Program-made: the position numbers and the translations under genes | Shown: positions 45,759 through 57,317 of the stretch, piece by piece | Layout of the letters: each line of letters starts with the position of its first letter | Numbering within the stretch: the stretch's first letter is position 1 | The notes under the pieces: model-generated | Databases searched by the model: none | The model's input: the letters and a program-made list of their open reading frames with translations, nothing else | What the model was told of the DNA's origin: nothing | NCBI GenBank assembly: GCA_029641185.1 | Contig: JAPWGK010000001.1 | Location: 12,501 to 76,500 of the forward strand | DNA from: Pseudofabraea citricarpa | Taxonomy: Eukaryota; Ascomycota; Leotiomycetes; Helotiales; Dermateaceae | Reading direction: 5' to 3' | DNA length: 64,000 bases

Positions 45759-46956
45759 TTTTAGTCTAGCAAGCAGACGATTCATACACGTAATTAGGGA
45801 GCGTCCTATGAATGAAGACTATAAATGGGAAGTTATGCTTATTTGATATCTGAGTTTCACAATTTCTGACTTCCAAGCAACCTTGCGCTTTCGGGTAATT
45901 GTAAGCTTTCCTGACCTTTCTGATTATTTCCCCCCTTTTAAGATTGACATATTCTTTCACCGATATAGATTCTTGAATGATAATACCATATTCATATTAT
46001 GTCCCAATACTGTAAGAATCAAATGTGGTTATGATAGGTTGTTCCAACGCAGTCATATTATCCAGTTCTTTCTATTACCGCGTCCCAAGTCAAGCCTTTC
46101 TTTTCTCGCTTATGCTTATCTTTATTTACTAACCGACAGACGCAGTTACTAGTATTATCACAAATAGGTCACGTAAAGTATTCTCTCCTTCTATGTCTAC
46201 TCAAAAATATTAACTTGGATACAAATTGCTAATTGCATACATTTGAAAGAAGGGCGATTGGCCGGAATTTGCTTTGGGTTGGGTTGATTGTGGTGCTCAT
46301 CTGAGTAACACGCGACAATCAAAATTACAGGGGCATCTCACAGGTTTGCTCCATAAGCACTCAATGAAAACTTAGGTTAATGAGATCTAAGCTTAATAAA
46401 ACCTAAAACTTTCCTCATCTCCTAATTTCCATATTTCTAATTGTGATCGTCACCCCACCTCCACATTCTCCGTACCCCGCTTACCCCACCTCCATGTCGG
46501 AACGAAAAATTAAGCTCGCTTAAATTTGGATCCATTTCAAGCCAACCAACCAAGCACCTTTTGAATGCCACCTAGGAAAATTAGGTGAGCTATCTTACTT
46601 GGTAATCAATATTATTTGATAATCCTCGGTACTATTTTGCCCGATGAGTATCTGCTGGCGGCGTTCTTTTGCTCTTATTTGCTAATGTATTATGGGAAAT
46701 CCCCGGGACAAGCTTAAGACCCTACATCATACGGACATCTTGTATTAAGTGTCTGGATTAAATCTCTCAACTTCTACTTGGAGCATTGTCTGAGAATTGT
46801 TTCGGTTGATCAAGAGGCGATTCAATTAACCATCCACAGCGGAAGCGGGGAAAGTTGAAGATGGAAACATGTATAAGTAGTTGGGTTCAATGGCTCATTC
46901 TCTCTCTTATGAAGTAGATTCACCAAGTTTCAAAGATTCCAAAGAAGCTAGCTGAA
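45759..46956. other. 1.2-kb intergenic region, GH5 promoter
   Basis: AT-rich, with no supported ORF. TATAAG at 46872-46877 is about 80 bp before the GH5 start codon and is a plausible TATA box. Confidence 0.45.
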
Positions 46957-48123
46957 ATGATTTTCTCAACTACCCTCACATTTTTGGCCTTCTTTTTCGT
47001 AGCTAATGCTGCACCATCCAAATCCTACTTGGACTGGAAAAGCTTCAAGGCAAACGGTGTCAACCTGGGCGGTTGGCTAAACCAAGAAGCGGTCATCGAT
47101 CCTGCATTCTGGACACAATATGGAGGAGATACAACGGATGAGTGGGGACTTTGCGCCCGTCTAGGTTCACAATGTGGCCCTGTTCTTGAGAGAAGATACG
47201 CAACTTTCATTCAACCTGCCGACATAGACAAACTTGCCGCTGCTGGCATCAATTTACTACGAATTCCAACAACTTATGCAGCTTGGATCAAAGTACCGGG
47301 CTCTCAGTTGTACTCTGGTAATCAGGTCTCGTTCCTCAAAAGTATTGCGACGTATGCCATTACGAAGTACAATATGCATATCATCGTAGATATACATTCA
47401 CTTCCCGGTGGTGTCAATGGAATGGGATTCGGAGAGGCAGAAGGACATTTTGGATGGTTCAATAATCAGACAGCACTGGACTATTCGTTTAAGGCTCTTG
47501 ATGCTGCTGTATCTTTTGTACAGAATTCAGGATTCCCTCAATCATATACCATAGAACCCATCAACGAGCCAGTCGACAATCCCGATATCACAGCATTTGG
47601 TACACCAGCAGCATTATCGGAATCAGGCGCAGCCTGGGTTTTGAAGTACATCCAAGGATCTATTACAAGAATCTCTACAGCCAACGCCAAAATTCCCGTC
47701 ATGTTTCAAGGCAGCTTTAAAGGCGAGCCATACTGGTCTCCTAAATTCACAGCGACAACAAATCTGGTATTTGACGTACACAACTACTACTTCGCAGGAC
47801 GACCAACCGACTCCGATACCTTGACTGCTGACATATGCTCTGATGCTAAAGCTTCTGCAGGCGATGGCAGATTCCCTGTTTTTATCGGCGAATGGTCAAT
47901 TCAAGCTGCAAGCGACAATAAGTTCATCAACCGCCCTAAGAATCTCAACACAGGACTTTATGCCTGGAACAAGTTTACACAAGGTAGTGCATATTGGACA
48001 GCTAAGTTTTCAGGTAACGTGCCAGTTGATGGTGAAGGTGTCCAAGGTGATTACTGGAATTATGAAGAATTTGTTGATTCTGGGATCATCAATGCGGCTA
48101 CTGGAGCCCAGTATTGTGTGTGA
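46957..48123 (+). CDS. GH5 exo-beta-1,3-glucanase, secreted
   Basis: A single exon of 388 aa with a signal peptide (MIFSTTLTFLAFFFVANA). Motifs of GH5 glucan 1,3-beta-glucosidases are present: GVNLGGWL near the N-terminus, INLLRIPTTYAAW, HIIVDIHSLPGG, the acid/base Glu in EPINEP (about E204) and the nucleophile Glu in FIGEWS (about E312). It cleaves glucose from non-reducing ends of beta-1,3-glucan in the wall or medium. Length and motif order are normal. A TATA-like element lies about 80 bp upstream. It is convergent with the chitin-synthase-like GT2 gene. Confidence 0.93.
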   Translation: MIFSTTLTFLAFFFVANAAPSKSYLDWKSFKANGVNLGGWLNQEAVIDPAFWTQYGGDTTDEWGLCARLGSQCGPVLERRYATFIQPADIDKLAAAGINLLRIPTTYAAWIKVPGSQLYSGNQVSFLKSIATYAITKYNMHIIVDIHSLPGGVNGMGFGEAEGHFGWFNNQTALDYSFKALDAAVSFVQNSGFPQSYTIEPINEPVDNPDITAFGTPAALSESGAAWVLKYIQGSITRISTANAKIPVMFQGSFKGEPYWSPKFTATTNLVFDVHNYYFAGRPTDSDTLTADICSDAKASAGDGRFPVFIGEWSIQAASDNKFINRPKNLNTGLYAWNKFTQGSAYWTAKFSGNVPVDGEGVQGDYWNYEEFVDSGIINAATGAQYCV

Positions 48124-48367
48124 GTTTCAAGCGAGGAACTCTGCATTTATCTTTGGAGCAGGTATGCTCATATGCACGTGGAATATTATTAGTCGCAGCA
48201 GAAGCACGTCAAGCTTGTATTAGCTGCTTGTGTTATTTACCAGTCATGTTTCAGCGAGTGATCAATTTATCTATCTTATGAAAATATTTGAATTGACTTG
48301 TAATTAATAATTGAAAAGTTTACGGTCGTTAAAAGTTGCATTGCTTAAAATGCTCAGGATTTGCGGT

Positions 48368-50162
48368 TTACCACCTCTTTTTCTTTAGCGTCGTTAAAGT
48401 ATAACATCGACATAGAACGTCGAAAATCGGAGTGAATATAAGAAGAAATGGGAAAAGCATGGCACTTGTCCTCCGGTGCCAGACCCCAAAGCAAATTAGC
48501 AGCAGCCAATCAATGCTATATGTGATTAGAATGATCACCGCGAGATAGTATAATTGATCGTCCCTCCAAGTGAGTATGGCAGAGCCAAGTAGCAGATTAT
48601 ACACATCCGGAATCCGCACTTGCTGATATAATAGCCGATATGCCTGAACCACCGATGCCCTCCTCCACATCTCAATGTTGAGGCTGGCATGTGCATCGGA
48701 TGCAATGGTGCCTAACAGCCAGCGGCGGCGTTGTGCAAACAGGCCCTGCACTGTTTTCGGGGCTACTGTTTCACAGATTTGGGCCACATTGATTTGTAGT
48801 CCTACATTGTTATTTGTGCACAGGAGGAACAGTTGCGTCATTTTACGGTCTTCCCCGTACTCATGTAGCCAGTAGTCGTAGAATTTTTCATCCTTGCGTT
48901 TTCGGGGCAGAAAATACGAAGGGGAAATACGGAGGAGAGCTGACATGCGAGCGAAGATTGAGGCGCCATGCAGGCAGAGAACAGAGCCACATGCGGAGCT
49001 GACGGTGTGTATAAATAGGTCGTTAGAGAGGTAGTCGATATCTTGGATACTATCGTAAAAGCCATCGCAGGTAGTCCCCAGCAGGCACGTGAGAGCGTCA
49101 GTTCCCCGTTGAACCTACGTCTTGTCAGAAATTCCGTTTTTAGTAGCCCATATAAAACTGAGCTTACAGCAGTTCGTGCTAGCGATCCAAGACTCTGTGT
49201 CTTCAAACTGGTGTCTGAGTCTAGAAGAAGAACATAGGTACTATCACTTCTCAAAAAATATTCTTGATGATTGCGTTGCAAATAGCGAAGTGTATTGCTT
49301 TGGCAACTTGATTTACCCCCATGAGGAAATATTGATATCGTAAGATTAATTCCAAGGTGGGTGGCTTCATTTACAGCTTCCGTACCTTTGATTGGAGTGG
49401 CGTTGAAGTACGCGGCGATGAGCTGAAATGTTCCCCGGTTTTGGTATCCATCAAAAGAAATTAAAACGTGCAACAGATGATGAGGGTAATCGGAATGAAG
49501 TAGAGAGTTTACTGAGTCGAGTAGAACTTTCGGTGATTCCGTATGACAAGGGATAATAACAAGAATTATTGGAAGGTCACTGCCTTTCTGAGTCGACTTG
49601 ATTACTTTTTGTTTCCGGATTGATGTCCAATCCCAGACACTTTTCCATGCTGCGTAGGTCAAACAGCTCCATGATATAAAATGGCTGAAGACAAGAACAC
49701 CAATATAGTAAAATAGCAAATACATAAAGGCTGTTGGATGAGAGTGTCGAGTCCAGGGAGCAAAAACAATTAAAGTTGACGAATAGCAGATCCTATGATT
49801 TGGGGTAAATACTGATCCGATCACAAAGCGGCCTGACTCAACACTCACTTTAATATGATTTGGCTTAAGGTCACTGTAGTTTGGAATAGCGCAGTATGTT
49901 TGACTCTGGGTTTCAGAAATTCAGTGCAGCTGCAATAAAGCCAGATTAGGTCAAGAAAGATCTCGCTGATCTTGTATATGACAACGAGAAATAACACGAT
50001 ATATGCACCCTGGTGATTTCAGCTTTCTAGTCTTTTTAAGGAAGTCAGTGGCATTACCATAGCGAAGCGGGTCAAGGGTAGAAAGGATGGTTCAGCTCGC
50101 TCAAAAGCAGTCAAGAATAACGGACAAGCGGTTTGGTTTTCTGGCGGGAGCTTCCATGTAAA
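48368..50162 (-). CDS. Chitin-synthase-like GT2 polysaccharide synthase (5' end uncertain)
   Basis: Exons 50058-50162, 49849-50009, 49168-49792 and 48368-49114 join in phase to about 545 aa. The start codon was not found: an AG acceptor at 50163 suggests one more upstream exon. Processive GT2 motifs are present: LPIILVIIPCHTESP, LLLDSDT (DxD), the acceptor ED in YGEDRKMTQLF, and QRRRW (QRRRWLLGTIASDAH). Hydrophobic segments precede the catalytic domain (GAYIVLFLVVIYKISEIFLDLIWL) and follow it (LYYLAVIILITYSIDWLLLICFG). It is much shorter than true chitin synthases and ends soon after the last helices with LKKKRW. It should polymerise a sugar nucleotide across the plasma membrane; product unknown. 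Confidence 0.8.
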
Positions 50163-50760
50163 CTGACTGGATTCTTATTGTAGAATGCCACCATGGCATA
50201 AAAGGTTCAAATTAAACCACGTCTGAGGCTAGGTATCCTTGCTGCCTTTGGTCTAAAACTCTTGCTGTGAAACCTGCTTATCACTCCCAGCGGCTAACAG
50301 TTATCGTGTGGTAACACAAATGCATGATGATGGGTAGCTAATGCTGCCCGAATGACATGGATGGGTCGATTGGGCTCAATTTAGTTCATGCGAGAAGCCG
50401 GCAAAATCAAATCAAAAGCCACTGGGGAAAGTTGTCGTGCAAGACGGTTATGGGCGCCGTATGGTGTTGAGATGACAAGAATATTAATTTAGTGTTGAGG
50501 CCATTCAATGTACTAGCTGCTAAAAGTAGCCACCTTGGAAGATATTTCTCGTCAGATCATAGCCTATGTAAAATTCTTACTACTGCTGGAAGCTGAAAAT
50601 CAGATATCAGTATTAGTTCATAACGTTAACTAGTTTTAAATTCTTGAAAGGAGACTTGATTATAGAATAAAGTAGATCTGATATGGGTCCAATTGTACTA
50701 GCATGAAAGTAGTGAAACTAGTTTCAAATCATTACAGCTCGCGTAGACCTACAGTGAGCT
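50163..50760. other. Intergenic region between GT2 and GH18 genes
   Basis: Both neighbours are on the minus strand. It probably contains the missing first exon and promoter of the GT2 gene. ATGs near 50194 are candidates, but none joins in frame by a convincing donor. Confidence 0.35.
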
Positions 50761-52081
50761 TCAAAGCTCACTATGACCCCCATTCGTAGGAAACGCAACT
50801 TTGAAAGCGCTGTTGAGTGCCTTGAGATGACTCCAATCTCTCGAATCGCCGCCCAGCTCCCATGCGAACACCCCGCCAAGGCCTCTTTGCCCTATTATTC
50901 TTTCAACTTTGCGTTCAATTGCTTCTTTTGACTCCCATGACCAAAAGATACCCTCCTGGTCGTCCAGATAGTAGTGACCTTTGTGCCGATCATCATATCT
51001 TCCCTGTGCCATGGCTCGCTCGAATGAATCCGTAATTGATGGTGGCGGGTCTTCACACCAAACGAACGCTCCTGATGTGCCCAAGTCATCTCCAGTCGTT
51101 GGATCTTCCATTTGAACAGTAGGGAGCCCGATTGGGCTGCATATGGGACCAATATGCTCTTGGAGTGGCACAATCTTGAACCATTTGGCGTAAAACCCAA
51201 GGCCAAGGACAGCTTTGTGCGGTGGCAGGCCGTTCGCAAGATATCGATCGACACCCTCAAGCGAGGCTTCGATACCAGCGTGGTGTTTAGTGACGGCGTC
51301 ACGACGATTGATCAAATCATAGGTCATAAGATTTAAAAAATCCATATGTGGTGCTATCTTCCCGATGTTGGTGGCATCGAAGGCGATCATATCTCGAGGC
51401 AAACACGGTACAGCCGCTGACAGAATGCCCTCATCACCTAGCGCAGATCGAAGTTCAAAGACTAGCTCTGGGTAAGCTTCGACTTCCCACGACTTATCTG
51501 CGTTCGTAGTTCCGGGATTTTTGTAATTTTCACCATTGCCACTATCACGTACGCCATTAGCTTCGTAGGATAGGTCCCATCGAGAGCGTTAGAATTGCTT
51601 ACCCTGGATATTCCCAATCAAGATCAATGCCTACAGCAAATCGATTAACACAGTCAGAGTATGATTAATATGTACTTACCATCCGTACTGGTGATATCAA
51701 GTAAATGCTTGACATTCCTCGCGAACAATTTGCGGCTCTCTTTGGTTTTCGCTGCAAGGCCAAACCCCTCTGTGTCCCCCCAACCGCCCAACGCCCACAT
51801 TATCTTCACATCTGCCGCAAATTGGGCGCGGATAGTATCGATCTTCGTGAAGAAGGGGTCTAAATCGCTCGGTGTTGGTAGATCTGGGCCATTGAATATG
51901 GACGGACTCACGAATGCCAGGCAGACGTGAGTGACCTCTGAGACCAGTGCCGGTTCAGGAACAAGGTTGTGCTTGCAGCATGTCAGTCGAGTGTCGATCT
52001 GGGGAAGGGGGCGCGTATAGACAGCATACGTACCCAAGATGCCAGGTATACAAGGTAGATGGCTTTGGCGTTGCGGCTCAT
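50761..52081 (-). CDS. GH18 chitinase
   Basis: Exons 52034-52081, 51680-51971, 51603-51630 (28 bp) and 50761-51541 keep phase and give 382 aa. The catalytic DxxDxDxE motif is reassembled across two introns (DG-IDLDWE, with WEYPG next). KIMWALGGWG, MDFLNLMTYDL and GVFAWELGGD are further family landmarks. It hydrolyses beta-1,4-linked GlcNAc polymers. The start at 52081 (MSRNAKAIYLVYLASW) reads directly into the first beta strand, so there is no signal peptide in this model and the enzyme could be intracellular. An upstream open frame to 52252 exists in the same phase but lacks a leader and runs toward the hexanucleotide array. Confidence 0.88.
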
Positions 52082-52290
52082 GGTGGAATATACTTGCCCG
52101 ACGCCAGTCGGGGTCGCAGTCGCTTGCTGGAAGATACTGTAAAACCAAATCTTGTGGCTGCTGAGATATCGCACGAAGCGTGAATGGAGATTTCCTGGGA
52201 TACGTGATGTGATGGCTAGGAAATGCTGTGTCCAATGCCCATTCTCACCCAATCACAGACTTTTGCAGCTGCGAGTTGGCGACGCCTGCC

Positions 52291-52428
52291 TCACACTCAC
52301 ACTCACACTCACACTCACACTCACACTCACACTCACACTCACACTCACACTCACACTCACACTCACACTCACACTCACACTCACACTCACACTCACACTC
52401 ACACTCACACTCACACTCACACTCACAC
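52291..52428. repeat. Hexanucleotide tandem array (TCACAC)23
   Basis: A perfect run of TCACAC units for about 138 bp, then three ACACCT variants. It lies between the divergent GH18 and NACHT-ankyrin genes. Long open frames across it are artefacts of the 6-bp period. Confidence 0.95.
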
Positions 52429-52576
52429 CTACACCTACACCTATACCCAAACTCACACGCGACGACAATGTGCCTGCCATCGCCATCCTTTCAACCCACC
52501 TCCGTGGATCATCAGCAAACCTATACCTTGACGAGATCGTGAGCCCGCCAACTGCTCTAGAGGCTGGCCTTTGGTC

Positions 52577-55500
52577 ATGGAGGTCTTCGGGACAGTCGCC
52601 AGCGTGTTAAGCACACTGGAAATTGCCTTGCGTGTCACCTCTGCCCTGGCCAAGTACGCCCATGACGTTAAGCACTCTTCTCTCGATCAACAATTGCTTG
52701 CCGACGAAACGAAGAGTCTTTTGCAGATTCTCGAGCGACTTCAAGCTCGCGTACAGGACCCTCGATTAGATCAAAGCTGGGCTGAGCATCGACAAGAAAA
52801 TCTACGCCAGTTTCGGAAAGCGTGCGATGACCTGGCAGTCAACTTGAGACTTGACGCACTCGGGGGAGTGTTGCCGAAAGAGGGCAGGCTGAAGACGATG
52901 AAGAATGCTGCCAAATGGTCGTTTTCAAAATCCGAGATGTATTCTCTCCTTGCGCGTGTAACGCGTCTCCAACAATATGCCAACACCTTGATGGTAAGTG
53001 ATCAAAGGTATGAACAAATCATTTGCTTGCACTCCTGTTAATACTGGCTAATGTGAGACGATGATGAAGTGCCTTGTTGGATCTGATAGACAAGAAGCAG
53101 CAAGAAGGTAGGCGCCAAGAAGAATCCGCATCTGACCAATATGACCAAACTAACGGTGGCGGTGCGAAACAGTCGATAACAAGAAACTCAAACTCTCAAT
53201 ATCAAGTTGGCTGACATCTCTTCGCATGACCCGAGTCCATCAAACTATATCGGAACGCGCTGAGTCGAGTTCTGGCCAATGGTTTCTCACTTCAAATGAA
53301 TTCCAAGCTTGGAAAAATGGAGACAAAAAGCTGTTGTGGTGTCCAGGGATTCGTGAGTACACTTGGGCCTCCCATTATAGGGAGAAGAAGAAGAAGATAG
53401 GGACTGACTTCCATTGCAAATGTAGCTGGTGCTGGTAAAACAGTCATAGCGTAAGTGCGCGTTCTGTCTACTCAAGAGTCTTAAGTTGAACTTTGACAAG
53501 ATCAATTGTTACCGAATATCTATACTTGCAACGGAATACGAATGTTGCAACTTCTCCAAAATTCGCTGTTGCAGTCGTGTATTTGAAATATAACGAGCCA
53601 GAGCAGACTCTGAACACCATACTTGGGAGTATAATACAACAGTTGCTCCATGATCACGAGTTCATACCAGACACGCTGCAAGAGATGTTTGAAAATCAGG
53701 ACGATCCGAATGTTCCACCTTCTTTCAAGCAACTTTCACAAATACTCGAAGTAATGTGTGGTACATACTTTCGTACAATATTCTTCATCATCGATGCCCT
53801 AGACGAATGTAGTGATGAGCTTAGATGGGGTTTGCTCAAAATATTACGAACTCTTGAAAAACCATCCCTTATGATTACTTCGAGATTATTAGACAGCGTC
53901 GAGGAGGATCTGGAAGGTTTTTCTAGATTGGAGATCAAGGCTAATAAGGCCGATATCGAGCTTTTTATCAACCGGCAAATCGAGAACAACAAGAATCCGA
54001 AGAAAATAGTCAAGAAGCTACCTTCAATCCGTGGTGATATCCATGCTGGTATCATCAAGACTGCTCAGGATATGTGAGTAACTTGCTCTCCTTGTCACAA
54101 AACCCCGGGGTGTAAAGACTTAAATCTGGAGAGCATCTAAAATAAGCTCAGCTGACAGCGGGTTACAGGTTCTTGCTAGCACGACTCCATGTAGATTCTC
54201 TCGCAAGTGCCGCTGCACTTTCCGTTAGGCACGTCCGTAAGAAACTGCTTGCTTTGCCCACAACTTTGCTAGCTACTTATGAAGAAGCTATGAACCGAAT
54301 AAGATGTCAAGACCACGAGTATTCATCCACAGCTCTCAGAATCCTCGCCTGGGTGAGCTATGCTTTCCGATCGCTTTCACTGAAGGAGCTTCAGCATGCC
54401 TTAGCTATTGAACCTGAGGTTGGTGAACTGGATGATGAGCTTGTCATGGACGGAAAAACAATCACGGCTTTGTGCGCTGGTCTCGTTGTTATCGATCCTT
54501 CAACAGATGATGTTAACCTAGTTCACTATACCACAAAAAATTACTTCGAAAGCAACCGCGACATTTACTTTCCTGGCTTTCATTCGACTATTACATTAAG
54601 CTGCGCAACCTACCTCACAATGCCTGCACTCCGAAATGCTACCATATGGGAACTTGTTAGAGAGTTACCATTGGCTTGTTATGCGGCCCAATACATGGGA
54701 GAACACGCACGCCAGAATCCCGAAGAAAGCTTGGATTTGCCAGTCCTACAAACAATCTACGACTTGCTCTCGCATGCTGACAAGAGAAAACCTCTACTCT
54801 CTTTACTGGATGGCCTCGACTTGATCAAATCGGGGTACTATTCACACAATGAACCACCCATTGAAGAATCTCATGCGGATCTTCCTGTCGTACAGGAAGG
54901 TACATTAAGCGATCTTAATCCAATAAAGTCAGGATTGTCTTACCGTGAAAAGCCATCCAATGGCTCACATAATAGCAATCTAGGACTAAGAGATAACATG
55001 CGGTCTAATACAAACAAAGGTCAGAATCGAAATTCCAAGGATGATGAAAGCGTCACCGGAGTCCAAGGGGATAACTTAGAAACCATTGAAATGAGGTTGA
55101 CCAAGCTCGAGGTCGAAGCAAAACAAATAGGAAGTGCCGCGGCAGGTGCTCTAGAAGCTCAGGTAGCTGCAGGGAAAATGCTGGAAGTGACTGCACTACA
55201 TCTTGCTGCTTCAATGGGACTCGCACGAGTGGCATCTATGCTGCTACAGGACACCACAAATATCGATGCGGTTGATGAGACAGGTAGGACCGCATTGGAA
55301 GTGGCAATGGAGCGAGGGTTCGAAAAAGCTGTTGAGTTCCTTATTAAGGGTGGAGCGTCTATTGATATGTACTCTGATAGTGGATAAGGTTCGCCAAGTA
55401 TTGAATTCATCGATGATGCGGTTGGGAGAATCAACCATCGGGAAGTTCGTGTTATTCATTGCTGTAGAACGCGATAATACTTCGATGGTGAATCTCTTGC

Positions 55501-56729
55501 TATCAGCAGGCATCAATGTTGATGCAAGGGACCACGCTGGCCAGACATCTCTGCATCGGGCCACTAGGCGAGGTATTATCGACATGATGAAATTACTACT
55601 TCGGAATGGAGCTGAAGTGAATAGCAAAAATGACAATTCACGGACTCCCTGGAGTGCGAATGCTGCTTCGCAAAATGAAGCAGTTCTGAACGTCCTCCTA
55701 AATGCCGGAGCGGATCCAAATACGCAAGATTCCCAAGGGATCTCAGAGCTCTATCTCGCCGCATGTTCAGGTAATACGGAATATGTAAAGTTTTTGCTGA
55801 GGAGTGGCACGCATCCTGACATTAGCACTGAATTCGACTGGAGACCAATTCACTGGGCTGCTTACAACGGGTACATCGGTACTGTCAAGGCTCTTATCAG
55901 TGCCAATGCCGATGTCTCTGTAGTGTCTGACCAGGACACAACCCCTCTGGATCTAGCGATTAGATCAGATCAGGTCGAGATGGTTGATCTTCTTGTCAAG
56001 GCAGGGGCAAAGAAAAGTGAAGAGTTTGAAGGGAAAATCCTTAGCAAAACGCATGATTTATGGAAAACCAGAACACATGACAGTGCATCGAACACCCAAC
56101 CAGGTATAAGCCAAAAGCTCTCTTTGACTTTCGATCGGCCTTTCAGAGATGTCGGTGTCACCTTTCACTTTGGTCAGTATGTGTATGCGATCAAGCAGCC
56201 AAAAGAAGGGGTTTTCAAACCATATCAGATCTCGCACTTACTTGACACTGTCACCGACACCATCAGTGTCAGGCGAGCAGAAAGCCGAGCAAAAATGTCT
56301 GAATATCCATTGCCGGTAGAGGTGTTTCCGAAAACCAATGTTTTGTATGATATATCTCGTCTCACTCAAGATTACCAGGAGTTGAAATTGCAAAGCAACC
56401 CGGTGGGCCCGGTTCATGACATCATAAGGCTGCACCGGGATTGGACGGGTAGTTGGAAGGCACATCGTGAGGTTGACGGTAAAACAACCTTACTGTTCCG
56501 GACAAATCCAGATTGGTCGGTCCTCCAAGATGCAGGAACGCGATGGCTGACAGAAGAAGGTACTCTGTTGGCTCGCACTGTGACGCAAGAAAATACCTTG
56601 GTCTTTGAACTAGGTCTGGACTGTTGGACACAAGATGCTTTGGTTACATGCTGGATTGGGAAGGTGTGGGCAGAACAGGTCTCCACAAATAAGTATTTAA
56701 GAGTTCTAGCAAATTCTTCTGAACAGTAA
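52577..56729 (+). CDS. NACHT-ankyrin STAND protein with one unresolved frame break
   Basis: Exons 52577-53007, 53070-53107, 53173-53352, 53426-53450 (25 bp), 53501-54073 and 54169 onward keep phase. The N-terminal helical domain (MEVFGTVASVLSTLEIALR...) precedes NACHT: Walker A GIPGAGKTVIA split by two introns, Walker B FFIIDALDECSDE, and PSLMITSR. About eight ankyrin repeats follow (ALHLAASMGLARVASMLL; TSLHRATRRGIIDMMKLLL; PIHWAAYNGYIGTVKALI). The last about 220 residues end in LVTCWIGKVWAEQ and resemble tubby/LURP-one-like folds. At 55385 the frame meets TAA, and the ankyrins resume in another frame until 56729. A GTGGAT...GGGAG 49-bp intron (55376-55424) would restore phase, but its signals are poor. 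It is either intact, strain-polymorphic or newly broken. A role in self/non-self recognition is expected for the class. Confidence 0.78.
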
Positions 56730-57317
56730 GTATATGTGTATCAGACTTCAGGTTTCAGGTTTCAATATCAGTTTCACTGGTTTCACTGGTATCATGCTAG
56801 TAAAATTGGACCCAATTTTACCTGTGTATATACCACCCTTTATCTAGACTTACTTTATTCTGCAATCGAGTCTCCTTTCAAGAATCCAACAATATGCAAG
56901 AAGCGAGGACTTCGATTAAGCCTTATTACAATACTAAAATATTCAGGAAGGCCTTGTAACACCCTCGAATCTAACGCTAAATATTCAAAGGTCTAAAATT
57001 GCTATTTCAGCTATTTATTGTGGTGCTAATTAACTGCTCTTACAAATTGATTCTTCTCTTATAGAAATCTTTACTGTGGACTTAACACCACTTTTGAATA
57101 CATATACTTACATATAAGTTGCATGCAATGCTGGATTCATATCAAGCTTCTAATAGCCACTCATATCATATGGTAATTATATATGGGGGAATAATCTAGA
57201 AATTTTCATTTTGAAAAGTAATCTCAATTGTCGCAAAACCCAACGCCAAGATCGACATTGATACCAATATGCAGAGGGAAATTTTATGTAAATTCGGAGA
57301 ATGCTTTTGATATTAAC
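56730..57317. other. Convergent AT-rich intergenic region
   Basis: Lies between the NACHT-ankyrin gene and the NRPS gene. It includes a short tandem phrase (TTTCACTGG twice near 56771). No supported ORF. Confidence 0.4.

Noticed and set aside
52152..52610. Long open frames of Leu-Thr, His-Thr, His-Ser and Val-Ser repeats on both strands
   Set aside because: They are translations of the 6-bp tandem array, which stays open in most frames. There is no other coding evidence.
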